Shown: one piece after another, positions 27,612-36,445 of the stretch
Layout of the letters: every line of letters starts with the position of its first letter
Position numbering within the stretch: the stretch's first letter is position 1
Source: Streptomyces sp. 1222.5
Lineage (GTDB): Bacteria; Actinomycetota; Actinomycetes; Streptomycetales; Streptomycetaceae
Assembly: GCF_900105245.1 (NCBI RefSeq)
Contig: NZ_FNSZ01000001.1
Span: 3,472,001 to 3,536,000, forward strand
DNA: 64,000 bases
Reading direction: 5' to 3'
Position numbers and translations under genes: made by a program
The notes under the pieces: model-generated
What the model was told of the DNA's origin: nothing
Database searches by the model: none
The model's input: only the letters and a program-made list of their open reading frames with translations

Positions 27612-27628
27612 GGTTAACGCAGGTTAAC
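27612..27628. promoter_or_regulatory. Twin GGTTAAC repeat before the enoyl-CoA hydratase
   Basis: GGTTAAC occurs at 27612-27618 and 27622-27628, a 10-bp period that places both copies on one face of the helix; each contains the palindrome GTTAAC. The pair ends 11-27 bp upstream of the start codon, where a repressor would block initiation. No regulator is identified. Confidence 0.45.
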
Positions 27629-27792
27629 TGACTGCCTGCCCGATCATCGCAGCCGCGCCCCCTCCCGTGAAGTCCAGGGGGCTACGCCCGTTCGAGTGAC
27701 ATGCGTGCTTTCCCACCCCACACCGCCCACAGGAGCGCATAGCGTGCGTCCGCCACGGCGCGCCCCGGGGCGCGCGGCCGGGAGGGAACCCC

Positions 27793-28422
27793 ATGACACC
27801 GATACGTGCACTGTCCCGTGCAGCACAGGAGAGCGAGCCGGGCGAGCCCGGCACCGACGCCGAGCCCGGCGCGCGCCGCGGCCGTCATCGCAAGCCCCGC
27901 CCCCGGAAGGTCCTCCTCGCCGCCGGCGGCCTGGCACTGGCCGCGGGGGTGCTGAGCCTGGTGCGGGTCGCCCCGGAGTCGGGGGTCGGCGTCCCGGGCA
28001 CGGCGGAGGCCGAGCCCCGGCCCGACCACGGCGGCGGTGCCACGGAGGGTGCGGCGCGGACCGCCGCCGCCGTCGCCGCCGACCCCACCGCACTGCCCTC
28101 GGCGACCTCCGCCATGGGCGGCAGGAGCCTCACCCCCGCGGACTCCGGAACTCCCACCGCCGTCGCCTCCGCCACCGCCGCGGCACCGCACGGCGAGACC
28201 GCCGCGCCGACCGCCGTCCCGACCGGGGCCCCGCCCGCCCCGGGCGGCACACCGCGGCCCTCGGCGACGACGTCCGCCCCGCGCCCCGCTCCGACGACGC
28301 CCACGCCGACTCCCACCCCGACGCCGAGCCGCAGCACGGCGGACCCCGATCCGGGCGGGCTGTGCCTGCCGGTGATCAGCCTGTGCGTGGATGTCCTCGA
28401 CCGGAACCAGGGAAACGACTAG
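27793..28422 (+). CDS. Hypothetical single-pass membrane protein, Pro/Thr/Ala-rich
   Basis: The 209-residue protein has a basic cytoplasmic N-terminus (ARRGRHRKPRPRKV), one transmembrane helix at about 40-58 (LLAAGGLALAAGVLSLV), a long Pro/Thr/Ala/Ser-rich extracytoplasmic stalk (about 65-185, including TTPTPTPTPTPS), and a compact end LCLPVISLCVDVLDRN with two Cys seven residues apart that could form a disulfide. The family was not recognised; such proteins are common in Streptomyces. It lies between the enoyl-CoA hydratase (divergent) and adenylate cyclase (convergent). Confidence 0.75.
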   Translation: MTPIRALSRAAQESEPGEPGTDAEPGARRGRHRKPRPRKVLLAAGGLALAAGVLSLVRVAPESGVGVPGTAEAEPRPDHGGGATEGAARTAAAVAADPTALPSATSAMGGRSLTPADSGTPTAVASATAAAPHGETAAPTAVPTGAPPAPGGTPRPSATTSAPRPAPTTPTPTPTPTPSRSTADPDPGGLCLPVISLCVDVLDRNQGND

Positions 28423-28453
28423 GGGGACGACCAGGGAAACGAACCGGGGGACG
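28406..28453. repeat. Imperfect 24-bp tandem duplication across a stop codon
   Basis: Units 28406-28429 and 28430-28453 both begin ACCAGGGAAACGA and end GGGGGACG, differing at the three bases between. The TAG stop of the upstream gene falls inside the first unit; the second unit carries a CCG codon at the equivalent place and stays open in frame. Confidence 0.7.
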
Positions 28454-28506
28454 CCGCGGACGAGCGCGTTCGGCGGGGAACGGGCCGGCGGAGCCGGACG
28501 GAGCGG

Positions 28507-29655
28507 CTACGGCCGCTCGTCGCGGCGGCTCAGCAGCCACGGCTCGACCACGCCGAGGCCACGCACCGGGCGCTGCCACATCGGCTGGAGCGCGTAGCGG
28601 TACACCGGCGGCTCCTCGCCCTCCTTCTCGGCGGCGGCCGCCGCCTCGGCCGCCTCCGCCTCCGAGGCGGGCGCCTCGCCGGAACGGATCAGCTCCTCCG
28701 CGAAGGCGCTGTCCACCAGCACGGCGTCACGCGGAGCTATCGAGGTGAGCCGGGAGGCCAGGTTCACGGTCGTACCGAACACGTCGCCCATGCGCGTGGT
28801 CACCGTGCCGAACGCCATGCCGACCCGGAGCTCGGGCATCGTCTCGTCGTTCGACAGCGTCTCGACCAGGCGCAGCGCGATGTCGGCGGCGACACCGGCG
28901 TCGTCCGCCGCGTACAGCACCTCGTCGCCGAGGGTCTTGATGAGGCGGCCGCCGCGCGCGGCCACCAGGTCGGCGGCGGTCGTCTCGAAGGCCTCGACGA
29001 GTTCGCCGAGTTCCTCCTCCTCCATGCGGCGGGTCAGCCGGGTGAACCCGACGAGGTCGGCGAAGCCGACGGCGAGCCGCCGGTCGACCATCTCCTCGTC
29101 GTCGGCCGACTGCACGACCCGGCCGGCCGAGGCGGCGAGCTGGCGGCGCCAGACGTAGACGAGGAACTCCTCCAGCTCGGGCAGGAGCAGCTCGACGATC
29201 GGGTACGTCACCTCGGTGCGGGTCATGCCGGGCTCGGGCGGCTCGGTCAGGCCCTCCAGGAAGGAATCCATCTGCCACTCCGCCAACCGGGCGGTGGTCT
29301 GTCCCGTGGACCGGGCCACCTGCACCGCCATGGCCTCGCTGAGCAGTCCCGCCTCGACGAGGCCGGCGAGGCGGCGCAGGGCGAGTACGTCGGCCTCGGT
29401 GAGGGCCCTGGCCTGGCCTATGTCGGCGAAGCCCATGGCCCGCCAGAAGCGCGAGGCCAGTTCCATGGAGACGCCGGCGCTGCGGGCGGCCTGGAAGGGG
29501 GTGTAGCGGCGCTCGGCGCCCAGGATGAGCTGTTCCAGACGCAGGGCCAGCGGGTCCTCGCCGGTGTCGGCGGCGTGGGCGTCGTCCCCCCGATCGAGGG
29601 GAGGGTCCACCCGGCCGTCCGCGCCCGCGCCGGAGCCCGTGTCGTCGACGGTCAC
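28507..29655 (-). CDS. cya: Class III adenylate cyclase
   Basis: This enzyme makes cyclic AMP from ATP. The 382-residue protein starts with a disordered acidic segment (1-40), then a helical regulatory region (about 40-190, with RYTPFQAARSAGVSMELASR) and a class III catalytic domain (about 195-340). Metal-binding aspartates lie in VGFADLVGFTRLTRR and KTLGDEVLYAADD, and the Asn/Arg pair in TVNLASRLTSIAP. An Ala/Glu-rich insert and an RRDERP tail end it. There is no membrane segment. From memory, the position next to birA matches the S. coelicolor cya gene, which affects germination and sporulation. Confidence 0.94.
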   Translation of the reverse strand: MTVDDTGSGAGADGRVDPPLDRGDDAHAADTGEDPLALRLEQLILGAERRYTPFQAARSAGVSMELASRFWRAMGFADIGQARALTEADVLALRRLAGLVEAGLLSEAMAVQVARSTGQTTARLAEWQMDSFLEGLTEPPEPGMTRTEVTYPIVELLLPELEEFLVYVWRRQLAASAGRVVQSADDEEMVDRRLAVGFADLVGFTRLTRRMEEEELGELVEAFETTAADLVAARGGRLIKTLGDEVLYAADDAGVAADIALRLVETLSNDETMPELRVGMAFGTVTTRMGDVFGTTVNLASRLTSIAPRDAVLVDSAFAEELIRSGEAPASEAEAAEAAAAAEKEGEEPPVYRYALQPMWQRPVRGLGVVEPWLLSRRDERP

Positions 29656-29806
29656 GCCTGCTGCCCTTCCGATCTGCCGCGGTCAGGTTTCGACCGGCCT
29701 CAACTCTACGGCAGGTGTGCGCCAGCTCACTCCGTCGGGTTCGGCGGCGGTAGGTACCGGCCGTGGCCGAGCGCCGTGCGCACCTGCAGCTCCATCGTGG
29801 CCGCTC

Positions 29807-29826
29807 GCGCGGTTCCCCGCGCCCCT
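29807..29826. repeat. Second copy of the GC-rich intergenic repeat
   Basis: GCGCGGTTCCCCGCGCCCCT matches the reverse complement of 12352-12371 in 19 of 20 positions. It lies in the 221-bp gap between the cya and birA genes, both on the minus strand. Nothing else is evident in the gap. Confidence 0.65.
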
Positions 29827-29876
29827 GAGGAGCTGCACCACCGCCCGGTCGACCCCGCCGAAGCGCAGCGCAGCGG

Positions 29877-30737
29877 CTACGCCGGGCGCAGGTGCACGAT
29901 GTCGCCCGCGCCGACCGGTTCCTGGACGCCGTTCTCCGTGGCGATGACCAGGCGCCCGTCGCCGTCCAACGCGACCGCCTCGCCGACGATCGACCGGTCC
30001 CCCGGCAGCTCCGCCCGCACCGCCCGCCCGAGCGTCGCGCAGCCCGCCGCGTAGGCGTCCTGCAACCCGCTGGCCGACGGATCGCCGCCGGCCCGCCGCC
30101 AGCGCCCGTACCAGTCCTCCAGGGACCGCAGCACCGCCCGCAGCAGCGGGTCCCGGTCCGTGCCCTGCGCCCCGGCCAGCGCCAGCGACCCCGCCTGCGG
30201 GACCGGCAGCTCCTCCGCCCGCAGGGAGACGTTGATGCCCACGCCCACCACGATGCCGTTCGCGCCGGCCCGCTCCGCGAGGATGCCGCCCGCCTTGCGC
30301 TCCTCCTCACCCACCGTCACCAGCAGGTCGTTCGGCCATTTGAGTGCCGTGTCCACGCCCGCGGCCCGGGACAGCCCGGTCGCCACCGCCACCCCGGTCA
30401 GCAGCGGCAGCCAGCCCCAGCGGGCCACCGGCACCTCGGTGGGCTTCAGCAGCACGGAGAAGAAGAGGCCGGAGCGCGGCGGCGCCGTCCAGCGGCGGTC
30501 CAGCCGGCCCCGGCCGGCCGTCTGCTCCTCCGCCACCAGCACCGCGCCCTCGTCGACGTCGCCCCCGGCGGCCCGTCCGGCGAGGTCGGAGTTGGTGGAA
30601 CCGGTCCGCTGCACCACCTCGATGTCGCGGTACAGGCCGCCCTCCCTGATCAGCCCGCGCCGCAGTGCCGTGGCGTTCAGGGGCGGGCGGTCCAGATCGG
30701 ACCAGCGGCTGTCGTCTGATGCATTGTGCGGCGTCAT
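29877..30737 (-). CDS. birA: Biotin-[acetyl-CoA-carboxylase] ligase
   Basis: BirA activates biotin to biotinyl-AMP and attaches it to the lysine of the carboxyl carrier domain. The 286-residue protein has TGSTNSDLAGRA, the biotin-adenylate loop TAGRGRLDRRWTAP near residue 75, LKWPNDLLV and GVGINVS. There is no N-terminal helix-turn-helix, so it is a monofunctional ligase and not a repressor like the E. coli enzyme. ATG 30737 is used. It is divergent from pccB, and the biotinylated target AccA2 is encoded 4 kb away (34467-36239). Confidence 0.95.
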   Translation of the reverse strand: MTPHNASDDSRWSDLDRPPLNATALRRGLIREGGLYRDIEVVQRTGSTNSDLAGRAAGGDVDEGAVLVAEEQTAGRGRLDRRWTAPPRSGLFFSVLLKPTEVPVARWGWLPLLTGVAVATGLSRAAGVDTALKWPNDLLVTVGEEERKAGGILAERAGANGIVVGVGINVSLRAEELPVPQAGSLALAGAQGTDRDPLLRAVLRSLEDWYGRWRRAGGDPSASGLQDAYAAGCATLGRAVRAELPGDRSIVGEAVALDGDGRLVIATENGVQEPVGAGDIVHLRPA

Positions 30738-30847
30738 GCAAGCCACCCTAGGTGTGGCAAACGACGCACTGCTGATCGGTAGCGCCGCCACTACTCTACG
30801 AATGAGTAACCGTCCCCCCTTTTGAGCAGGCAGGGAGCCGTATCCCG

Positions 30848-32461
30848 ATGTCCGAGCCGGAAGAGCGTCAAGAGATCCAAGGGATCGACATCCACACGAC
30901 CGCGGGAAAGCTCGCGGATCTCCAGCGCCGCATCCACGAAGCGACGCACGCCGGCTCGGAACGTGCCGTCGAGAAGCAGCACGCGAAGGGCAAGCTGACG
31001 GCCCGTGAGCGGATCGAACTCCTCCTGGACGAGGGGTCCTTCGTGGAGCTGGACGAGTTCGCCCGGCACCGCTCCACCAACTTCGGGCTGGAGAGCAACC
31101 GTCCCTACGGCGACGGTGTCGTCACCGGGTACGGCACCGTCGACGGCCGGCCGGTCGCCGTGTTCTCCCAGGACTTCACGGTCTTCGGCGGCGCGCTCGG
31201 CGAGGTCTACGGCCAGAAGATCGTCAAGGTGATGGACTTCGCGCTGAAGACCGGCTGCCCGGTCATCGGGATCAACGACTCCGGTGGCGCCCGCATCCAG
31301 GAAGGCGTCGCCTCCCTCGGGGCCTACGGCGAGATCTTCCGCCGCAACACCCATGCCTCCGGCGTGATCCCGCAGATCAGCCTGGTCGTGGGCCCCTGCG
31401 CCGGCGGCGCGGTCTACTCCCCGGCCATCACCGACTTCACGGTCATGGTCGACCAGACCTCGCACATGTTCATCACCGGCCCGGACGTCATCAAGACCGT
31501 CACCGGTGAGGACGTCGGCTTCGAGGAGCTGGGCGGCGCCCGCACCCACAACGCCACCTCCGGCGTGGCCCACCACATGGCGGGCGACGAGAAGGACGCC
31601 ATCGAGTACGTCAAGCAGCTGCTGTCGTACCTGCCGTCCAACAACCTCTCCGAGGCCCCGGTCTTCCCGGAGGAGGCCGACCTCGGCGTCACCGACGAGG
31701 ACCGCGAGCTGGACACCCTCGTCCCGGACAGCGCGAACCAGCCGTACGACATCCGCACGGTGGTCGAACACGTGCTGGACGACGCCGAGTTCTTCGAGAC
31801 GCAGGCCCTGTTCGCGCCGAACATCGTCACCGGCTTCGGGCGGGTCGAGGGCCACCCGGTCGGCGTGGTCGCCAACCAGCCGATGCAGTTCGCCGGCTGT
31901 CTCGACATCGAGGCGTCCGAGAAGGCGGCCCGCTTCGTGCGCACCTGCGACGCCTTCAACGTGCCGGTGCTGACCTTCGTGGACGTCCCCGGCTTCCTCC
32001 CGGGCGTCGACCAGGAGCACGACGGCATCATCCGGCGCGGCGCCAAGCTGATCTACGCCTACGCCGAGGCCACCGTCCCGCTGATCACCGTCATCACCCG
32101 CAAGGCCTTCGGCGGCGCCTACGACGTCATGGGCTCCAAGCACCTGGGTGCCGACATCAACCTGGCCTGGCCCACCGCGCAGATCGCGGTCATGGGCGCC
32201 CAGGGCGCGGTCAACATCCTGCACCGCCGCACCATCGCGGAGGCGGAGGCGAACGGCGAGGACGTCGAGGCGGTGCGGGCCCGGCTGATCCAGGAGTACG
32301 AGGACCACCTGCTCAACCCGTACATCGCGGCCGAGCGCGGCTACATCGACGCGGTGATCATGCCGTCCGACACGCGGGCCCACATCGTCCGCGGTCTGCG
32401 TCAGCTGCGTACGAAGCGGGAATCCCTGCCTCCGAAGAAGCACGGCAACATCCCGCTGTAG
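30848..32461 (+). CDS. pccB: Propionyl-CoA carboxylase beta subunit (carboxyltransferase)
   Basis: PccB moves the carboxyl group from carboxybiotin to propionyl-CoA, giving methylmalonyl-CoA for odd-chain metabolism and polyketide extender units. The 537-residue length is typical. It has two crotonase-like halves with oxyanion-hole glycines in [12 protein letters not shown] and [13 protein letters not shown] (N-domain), and [20 protein letters not shown] and [13 protein letters not shown] (C-domain). It works with the biotinylated AccA2 at 34467 and the epsilon subunit immediately downstream. Confidence 0.95.
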   Translation: MSEPEERQEIQGIDIHTTAGKLADLQRRIHEATHAGSERAVEKQHAKGKLTARERIELLLDEGSFVELDEFARHRSTNFGLESNRPYGDGVVTGYGTVDGRPVAVFSQDFTVFGGALGEVYGQKIVKVMDFALKTGCPVIGINDSGGARIQEGVASLGAYGEIFRRNTHASGVIPQISLVVGPCAGGAVYSPAITDFTVMVDQTSHMFITGPDVIKTVTGEDVGFEELGGARTHNATSGVAHHMAGDEKDAIEYVKQLLSYLPSNNLSEAPVFPEEADLGVTDEDRELDTLVPDSANQPYDIRTVVEHVLDDAEFFETQALFAPNIVTGFGRVEGHPVGVVANQPMQFAGCLDIEASEKAARFVRTCDAFNVPVLTFVDVPGFLPGVDQEHDGIIRRGAKLIYAYAEATVPLITVITRKAFGGAYDVMGSKHLGADINLAWPTAQIAVMGAQGAVNILHRRTIAEAEANGEDVEAVRARLIQEYEDHLLNPYIAAERGYIDAVIMPSDTRAHIVRGLRQLRTKRESLPPKKHGNIPL

Positions 32462-32487
32462 CCCGGTCCGACCGAGAGGAAGCCGTC

Positions 32488-32697
32488 ATGACGATCAAGG
32501 TCGTACGAGGCAATCCGACCCCGGAGGAGCTGGCCGCCGCTCTGGCGGTGGTCCGCGCCCGCGCCGCGGCGGCAGCGGTCCAGCCGTCCGGCGCGGAGGG
32601 CCCGAGGGACGCGTGGTCCGACCCGTCGCGGATCGCGGTCCGGCGCGTCCCGAACCCGGGCCCGGCGTCCTGGACCCGCACGTACTGGCCGAGCTAG
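32488..32697 (+). CDS. pccE: Acyl-CoA carboxylase epsilon subunit
   Basis: The 69-residue protein has the conserved start TIKVVRGNPTPEELAAALAV and ends with a Trp-rich WTRTYWPS, both typical of actinobacterial carboxylase epsilon subunits. These small proteins stimulate the assembled alpha-beta complex. The gene begins 27 bp after pccB with an AGAGGAAG ribosome-binding site, so it belongs to the same transcript. The middle, RAAAAAVQPSGAEG, is a flexible linker. Confidence 0.93.
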   Translation: MTIKVVRGNPTPEELAAALAVVRARAAAAAVQPSGAEGPRDAWSDPSRIAVRRVPNPGPASWTRTYWPS

Positions 32698-32715
32698 GCG
32701 AACCGCCCGGCCGAT

Positions 32716-32733
32716 CTGAGTAGCAGTACTCAG
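32716..32733. promoter_or_regulatory. Perfect palindrome upstream of the 42-residue membrane protein gene
   Basis: CTGAGTA (32716-32722) and TACTCAG (32727-32733) form a perfect inverted repeat around GCAG. It lies 19-36 bp past the pccE stop and 35 bp before the next start codon. With only 7-bp arms of moderate GC content it is weaker than the terminators in this window, so an operator for the small downstream gene is more likely than a terminator. Confidence 0.5.
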
Positions 32734-32767
32734 GCGCCGCGGGCCGCCCGGGCCGCACGCTGGGAGC

Positions 32768-32896
32768 ATGCTGTGGTCAGACCCCGAGGACGAGCCGCCG
32801 AAAGAACTGCGCGACATGCAGCAGATGCTGCGGCGGCTCGGCCTCTTCATGGCGCTGGCCATGATCCTGGCCATGATCGTCATCGGTCTGAGGTGA
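32768..32896 (+). CDS. 42-residue single-pass membrane miniprotein
   Basis: The open frame encodes MLWSDPEDEPPKELRDMQQM followed by LRRLGLFMALAMILAMIVIG and LR: an acidic then basic cytoplasmic head and a Met-rich transmembrane helix reaching the C-terminus. GGGAG lies at the right distance before the ATG, and the codons are GC-rich in the third position. It ends 32 bp before maf. From memory a small hypothetical gene occupies this position between the epsilon subunit and maf in S. coelicolor. The function is unknown. Confidence 0.7.
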   Translation: MLWSDPEDEPPKELRDMQQMLRRLGLFMALAMILAMIVIGLR

Positions 32897-32928
32897 GCCG
32901 GGCGGCTCACCCTGACTAATCTGACGGC

Positions 32929-33546
32929 ATGACTGCAAAGCGCCGCAGGCGACTCGTGCTCGCCTCCCAGTCCCCCGCCCGGCTCGGCCTGCTCCGGCAG
33001 GCCGGCCTCGCGCCCGAGGTGATCGTGAGCGGGGTCGACGAGGACGCCGTCACCGCTCCCACCCCGGCCGAGCTGGCGCTCGCGCTGTCCGAGGCGAAGG
33101 CCTCGGTCGTGGCGGCGAAGCCGGAGGTGCAGGGCGCCCTGGTGATCGGCTGCGACTCGGTGCTGGAGCTGGACGGGCGGGCGCTCGGCAAGCCCGCCGA
33201 CGCCGAGGAGGCCACCGCCCGCTGGAAGGCGATGCGCGGACGCACCGGAGTACTCCAGACGGGTCATTGTGTGTGGGACACGGAGGCGAAGCGGTACGTC
33301 TCCGCGACCGCCTCCACCGTTGTGCACTTCGGCGAACCGACCGACGCGGAGATCGCCGCGTACGTGGCCTCCGGCGAGCCGCTCTACGTCGCCGGCGCGT
33401 TCACCCTGGACGGCCGTTCGGCCCCGTTCATCGAGGGCATCGACGGCGACCACGGCAACGTGATCGGCATCAGCCTGCCCCTGGTGCGCAAGCTACTCGC
33501 CGAACTGGGGGTCGGGATCACCGAGTTGTGGGAGCCGGCGGGATGA
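32929..33546 (+). CDS. maf: Maf family nucleoside triphosphate pyrophosphatase
   Basis: Maf proteins hydrolyse non-canonical or methylated nucleotides (for example m7GTP, UTP or dTTP) to monophosphates. The 205-residue protein starts with the family motif [20 protein letters not shown] and continues with [16 protein letters not shown] (active-site Asp) and [20 protein letters not shown]. The cytosolic protein is complete. Its 3' end overlaps the last codons of the convergent membrane protein gene by 29 bp. Confidence 0.93.
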   Translation: MTAKRRRRLVLASQSPARLGLLRQAGLAPEVIVSGVDEDAVTAPTPAELALALSEAKASVVAAKPEVQGALVIGCDSVLELDGRALGKPADAEEATARWKAMRGRTGVLQTGHCVWDTEAKRYVSATASTVVHFGEPTDAEIAAYVASGEPLYVAGAFTLDGRSAPFIEGIDGDHGNVIGISLPLVRKLLAELGVGITELWEPAG

Positions 33547-34102
33547 CCTCGGTGGGGACGGAGTCCCGCGGCTCCCCGTCCCCGTCCCGCGGTGCGCCGC
33601 GCTGCTCCGGGACCTGCTGCGGCGCGCCGGCCGGGGGTGCCGGCTCGGCCCGGGCCTGCGGGTCGCCGTCGGCGCCGGCACCGTCGCCGGGGGCCGCCTG
33701 TTCCGGGCCTTCGGCACGGTCGTAGGTCATCAGGAGCAGGACGATGAGTCCGAGCACCACGACCATCGTCAGGAAGGCCGTCCAGCCCACCAGGCCCCAG
33801 GCGAACGCGCCCAGCAGGGCGTGCACCACGGCCGCGCTGATCAGCAGGACACGCCCGAGCCCGGCCGGGGCGCGGTTGCGGATCGCGACCAGCAGCGCCA
33901 CCAGGGCGCACAGGGCGAAGTAGAGGCCGAAGACGATGCCGCCGACCTTCGAGGACGTGGCCATCGTCGACGGGTCCAGGCCGGCCAGGGACATGTCCTG
34001 CCGGTCGACGACCACCCCGAGGAACCAGTTCAGCGCGGCGACGAGGAAACCCTCCGCCAGCAGGACCAACGCCACGAGCCATGCCACCGGTCTGCGCACC
34101 AC
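33518..34102 (-). CDS. Four-helix integral membrane protein, unknown function
   Basis: The 194-residue protein has four predicted transmembrane helices, about residues 6-24 ([20 protein letters not shown]), 50-72, 80-102 and 106-126 ([19 protein letters not shown]), then a Pro/Ala/Gly-rich cytoplasmic tail of about 65 residues. GTG 34102 is chosen because the hydrophobic sequence begins there and GTGGGG precedes it; a further upstream frame exists but has weak coding character. The family was not recognised beyond conserved actinobacterial membrane proteins. It is divergent from accA2. Confidence 0.78.
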   Translation of the reverse strand: MVRRPVAWLVALVLLAEGFLVAALNWFLGVVVDRQDMSLAGLDPSTMATSSKVGGIVFGLYFALCALVALLVAIRNRAPAGLGRVLLISAAVVHALLGAFAWGLVGWTAFLTMVVVLGLIVLLLMTYDRAEGPEQAAPGDGAGADGDPQARAEPAPPAGAPQQVPEQRGAPRDGDGEPRDSVPTEVIPPAPTTR

Positions 34103-34466
34103 CGGTCCCCACCCACTTCCCAGCCAGCCATCTGTTACCCCAGGTACGTTCGAGCCATCGCAAACGCTACTAACGGGTAAACCGTGGGACAAGGGTCCGT
34201 GCGGCAGCAAAGAATCATTGGGCCATTCGTAGGGACTCGACAAAGAATCGGAGTGGGCCGCAGCACCCCACCACAGAGACCTTGACCACATGACAGAGCT
34301 AGGGTTTTCCGGAGGAGTCCTGCGTACCGAGGTGCGACAAGGACTTTCGCGGGTCGGGCGAGCCTCGCATCACGCTCCGTGTGGGCAAGCTCACCATTGG
34401 GGACGGGTCGTAGTGCCGTGTCGGCAGTCCCTAAACTCGGCTTGTTTCAAGGAGGGAGCCTCAATC
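34103..34466. other. Gene-free promoter region between the membrane protein and accA2
   Basis: The 364 bp contain a less GC-rich segment (34150-34260, with TACTAACGGGTAAACCG and two AAAGAATC repeats 37 bp apart at 34208-34215 and 34245-34252). They end in a strong GGAGGG (34451-34456) ahead of accA2. A TAAACT hexamer near 34433 could be its -10. I see no RNA gene or long inverted repeat here. Confidence 0.55.
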
Positions 34467-36239
34467 GTGCGCAAGGTGCTCATCGCCAACCGTGGCGAAA
34501 TCGCTGTCCGCGTGGCCCGGGCCTGTCGGGACTCCGGGATCGCGAGCGTGGCCGTCTACGCGGAGCCGGACCGGGACGCTCTGCATGTCCGCGCCGCGGA
34601 TGAGGCGTTCGCCCTGGGCGGTGACACTCCGGCGACCAGTTATCTGGACATCGAGAAGGTGCTGAACGCGGCCCGCGAATCTGGTGCGGACGCGATCCAC
34701 CCCGGCTACGGCTTTCTGTCGGAGAACGCCGAGTTCGCCCAGGCCGTGCTGGACGCGGGTCTGATCTGGATCGGTCCGCCGCCGCAGGCCATCCGGGACC
34801 TCGGTGACAAGGTCGCCGCGCGGCACATCGCGCAGCGGGCCGGTGCCCCGCTGGTCGCCGGTACTCCCGACCCGGTCTCCGGGGCGGACGAGGTCGTGGC
34901 GTTCGCCGAGGAGCACGGCCTGCCGATCGCGATCAAGGCCGCGTTCGGTGGCGGTGGCCGTGGTCTGAAGGTCGCCCGGACCCTCGAGGAGGTGCCGGAG
35001 CTGTACGACTCCGCGGTCCGTGAGGCGGTCGCCGCGTTCGGCCGGGGCGAGTGCTTCGTCGAGCGCTACCTGGACCGTCCCCGGCACGTGGAGACGCAGT
35101 GCCTGGCCGACAAGCACGGCAACGTGGTCGTGGTCTCCACCCGTGACTGCTCGCTGCAGCGCCGCCACCAGAAGCTGGTCGAGGAGGCCCCGGCGCCGTT
35201 CCTGTCCGAGGAGCAGGTCGCCGAGCTGTACCGCGCCTCGAAGGCCATCCTGAAGGAGGCCCACTACGAGGGCGCGGGCACGTGCGAGTTCCTGGTCGGG
35301 CAGGACGGCACGATCTCCTTCCTGGAGGTCAACACCCGGCTGCAGGTCGAGCACCCGGTGACCGAGGAGGTCGCCGGCATCGACCTGGTCCGCGAGATGT
35401 TCCGCATCGCCGACGGCGAGGAACTCGGCTACGACGACCCCGCCCTGCGCGGACACTCCTTCGAGTTCCGCATCAACGGCGAGGACCCGGGCCGCAACTT
35501 CCTGCCCGCTCCGGGCACCGTCACCGCCTTCGACGCGCCCTCCGGTCCGGGTGTCCGGCTGGACGCGGGCGTGGAGGCGGGCAGTGTGATCGGCCCGGCC
35601 TGGGACTCCCTGCTGGCCAAGCTGATCGTCACCGGCCGCACCCGCGCCGAGGCCCTCCAGCGCGCCGCCCGCGCCCTGGAGGAGTTCCGGGTCGAGGGCA
35701 TGGCCACCGCCATCCCCTTCCACCGCGCGGTCGTCACCGACCCCGCCTTCGCCCCCGAGCTGACCGGCTCCACCGACCCGTTCACGGTCCACACCCGCTG
35801 GATCGAGACCGAGTTCGTCAACGACATCAAGCCCTTCGCCGCCCCCGCCGACACCGAGACGGACGAGGACAACGGCCGCGAGACGGTCGTCGTCGAGGTC
35901 GGCGGCAAGCGCCTGGAGGTCTCCCTGCCCTCCTCGCTCGGCATGAGCCTGGCCCGCACCGGCCTGGCCGCCGGGGCCAAGCCCAAGCGCCGCGCCGCCA
36001 AGAAGTCCGGCCCGGTCGCCTCGGGTGACACCCTCGCCTCGCCGATGCAGGGCACGATCGTGAAGATCGCGGTCGAGGAGGGCCAGGAGGTCAAGGAGGG
36101 CGACCTGATCGTCGTCCTGGAGGCCATGAAGATGGAACAGCCCCTCAACGCCCACCGGGCGGGCACCATCAAGGGCCTGACCGCCGAGGTCGGCGCCTCG
36201 GTCACCTCCGGCGCCCCCATCTGCGAGATCAAGGACTGA
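34467..36239 (+). CDS. accA2: Acyl-CoA carboxylase alpha subunit: biotin carboxylase with biotin carrier domain
   Basis: This 590-residue subunit carboxylates its own biotin with ATP and bicarbonate and serves several beta subunits (PccB and the AccB family). It contains a biotin carboxylase N-domain ([20 protein letters not shown]), an ATP-grasp loop ([19 protein letters not shown]), [16 protein letters not shown], and at the C-terminus a carrier domain with the biotinylation motif EAMKMEQPL (Lys near residue 557). The start is GTG 34467 behind GGAGGG; upstream codons in frame lack homology. From memory 590 residues is also the length of S. coelicolor AccA2. A terminator follows at once. Confidence 0.96.
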   Translation: MRKVLIANRGEIAVRVARACRDSGIASVAVYAEPDRDALHVRAADEAFALGGDTPATSYLDIEKVLNAARESGADAIHPGYGFLSENAEFAQAVLDAGLIWIGPPPQAIRDLGDKVAARHIAQRAGAPLVAGTPDPVSGADEVVAFAEEHGLPIAIKAAFGGGGRGLKVARTLEEVPELYDSAVREAVAAFGRGECFVERYLDRPRHVETQCLADKHGNVVVVSTRDCSLQRRHQKLVEEAPAPFLSEEQVAELYRASKAILKEAHYEGAGTCEFLVGQDGTISFLEVNTRLQVEHPVTEEVAGIDLVREMFRIADGEELGYDDPALRGHSFEFRINGEDPGRNFLPAPGTVTAFDAPSGPGVRLDAGVEAGSVIGPAWDSLLAKLIVTGRTRAEALQRAARALEEFRVEGMATAIPFHRAVVTDPAFAPELTGSTDPFTVHTRWIETEFVNDIKPFAAPADTETDEDNGRETVVVEVGGKRLEVSLPSSLGMSLARTGLAAGAKPKRRAAKKSGPVASGDTLASPMQGTIVKIAVEEGQEVKEGDLIVVLEAMKMEQPLNAHRAGTIKGLTAEVGASVTSGAPICEIKD

Positions 36240-36254
36240 CCCACCCCACACCCC

Positions 36255-36294
36255 GAGAAGCCCGGAGCCCCACCCAGGAGCCTCCGGGCTTCTC
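36255..36294 (+). terminator. Hairpin after accA2
   Basis: GAGAAGCCCGGA (36255-36266) pairs perfectly with TCCGGGCTTCTC (36283-36294), starting 16 bp after the accA2 stop. Confidence 0.85.
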
Positions 36295-36445
36295 GCATTG
36301 CTGCGTGTTACCGGCGCGATCTCAGACGGGCCGTGAGGCGGCCGCCGGGGCGCCGGCAGGCTCCCAGGGCCGGCCGGCGGCGGTCGCGGCCCCACCGCGG
36401 AGGCGGATCCGCGATACCCGTGGTGCTGCCGGCCCCCCGGAGGGG

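Noticed and set aside
30791..32443. Open frame of 550 codons on the minus strand across pccB
   Set aside because: It is the antisense shadow of pccB, which has complete carboxyltransferase motifs.
34461..36395. Open frame of 644 codons on the minus strand across accA2
   Set aside because: It is the antisense shadow of the carboxylase gene, a usual effect of high GC content; no motif, no ribosome-binding site.
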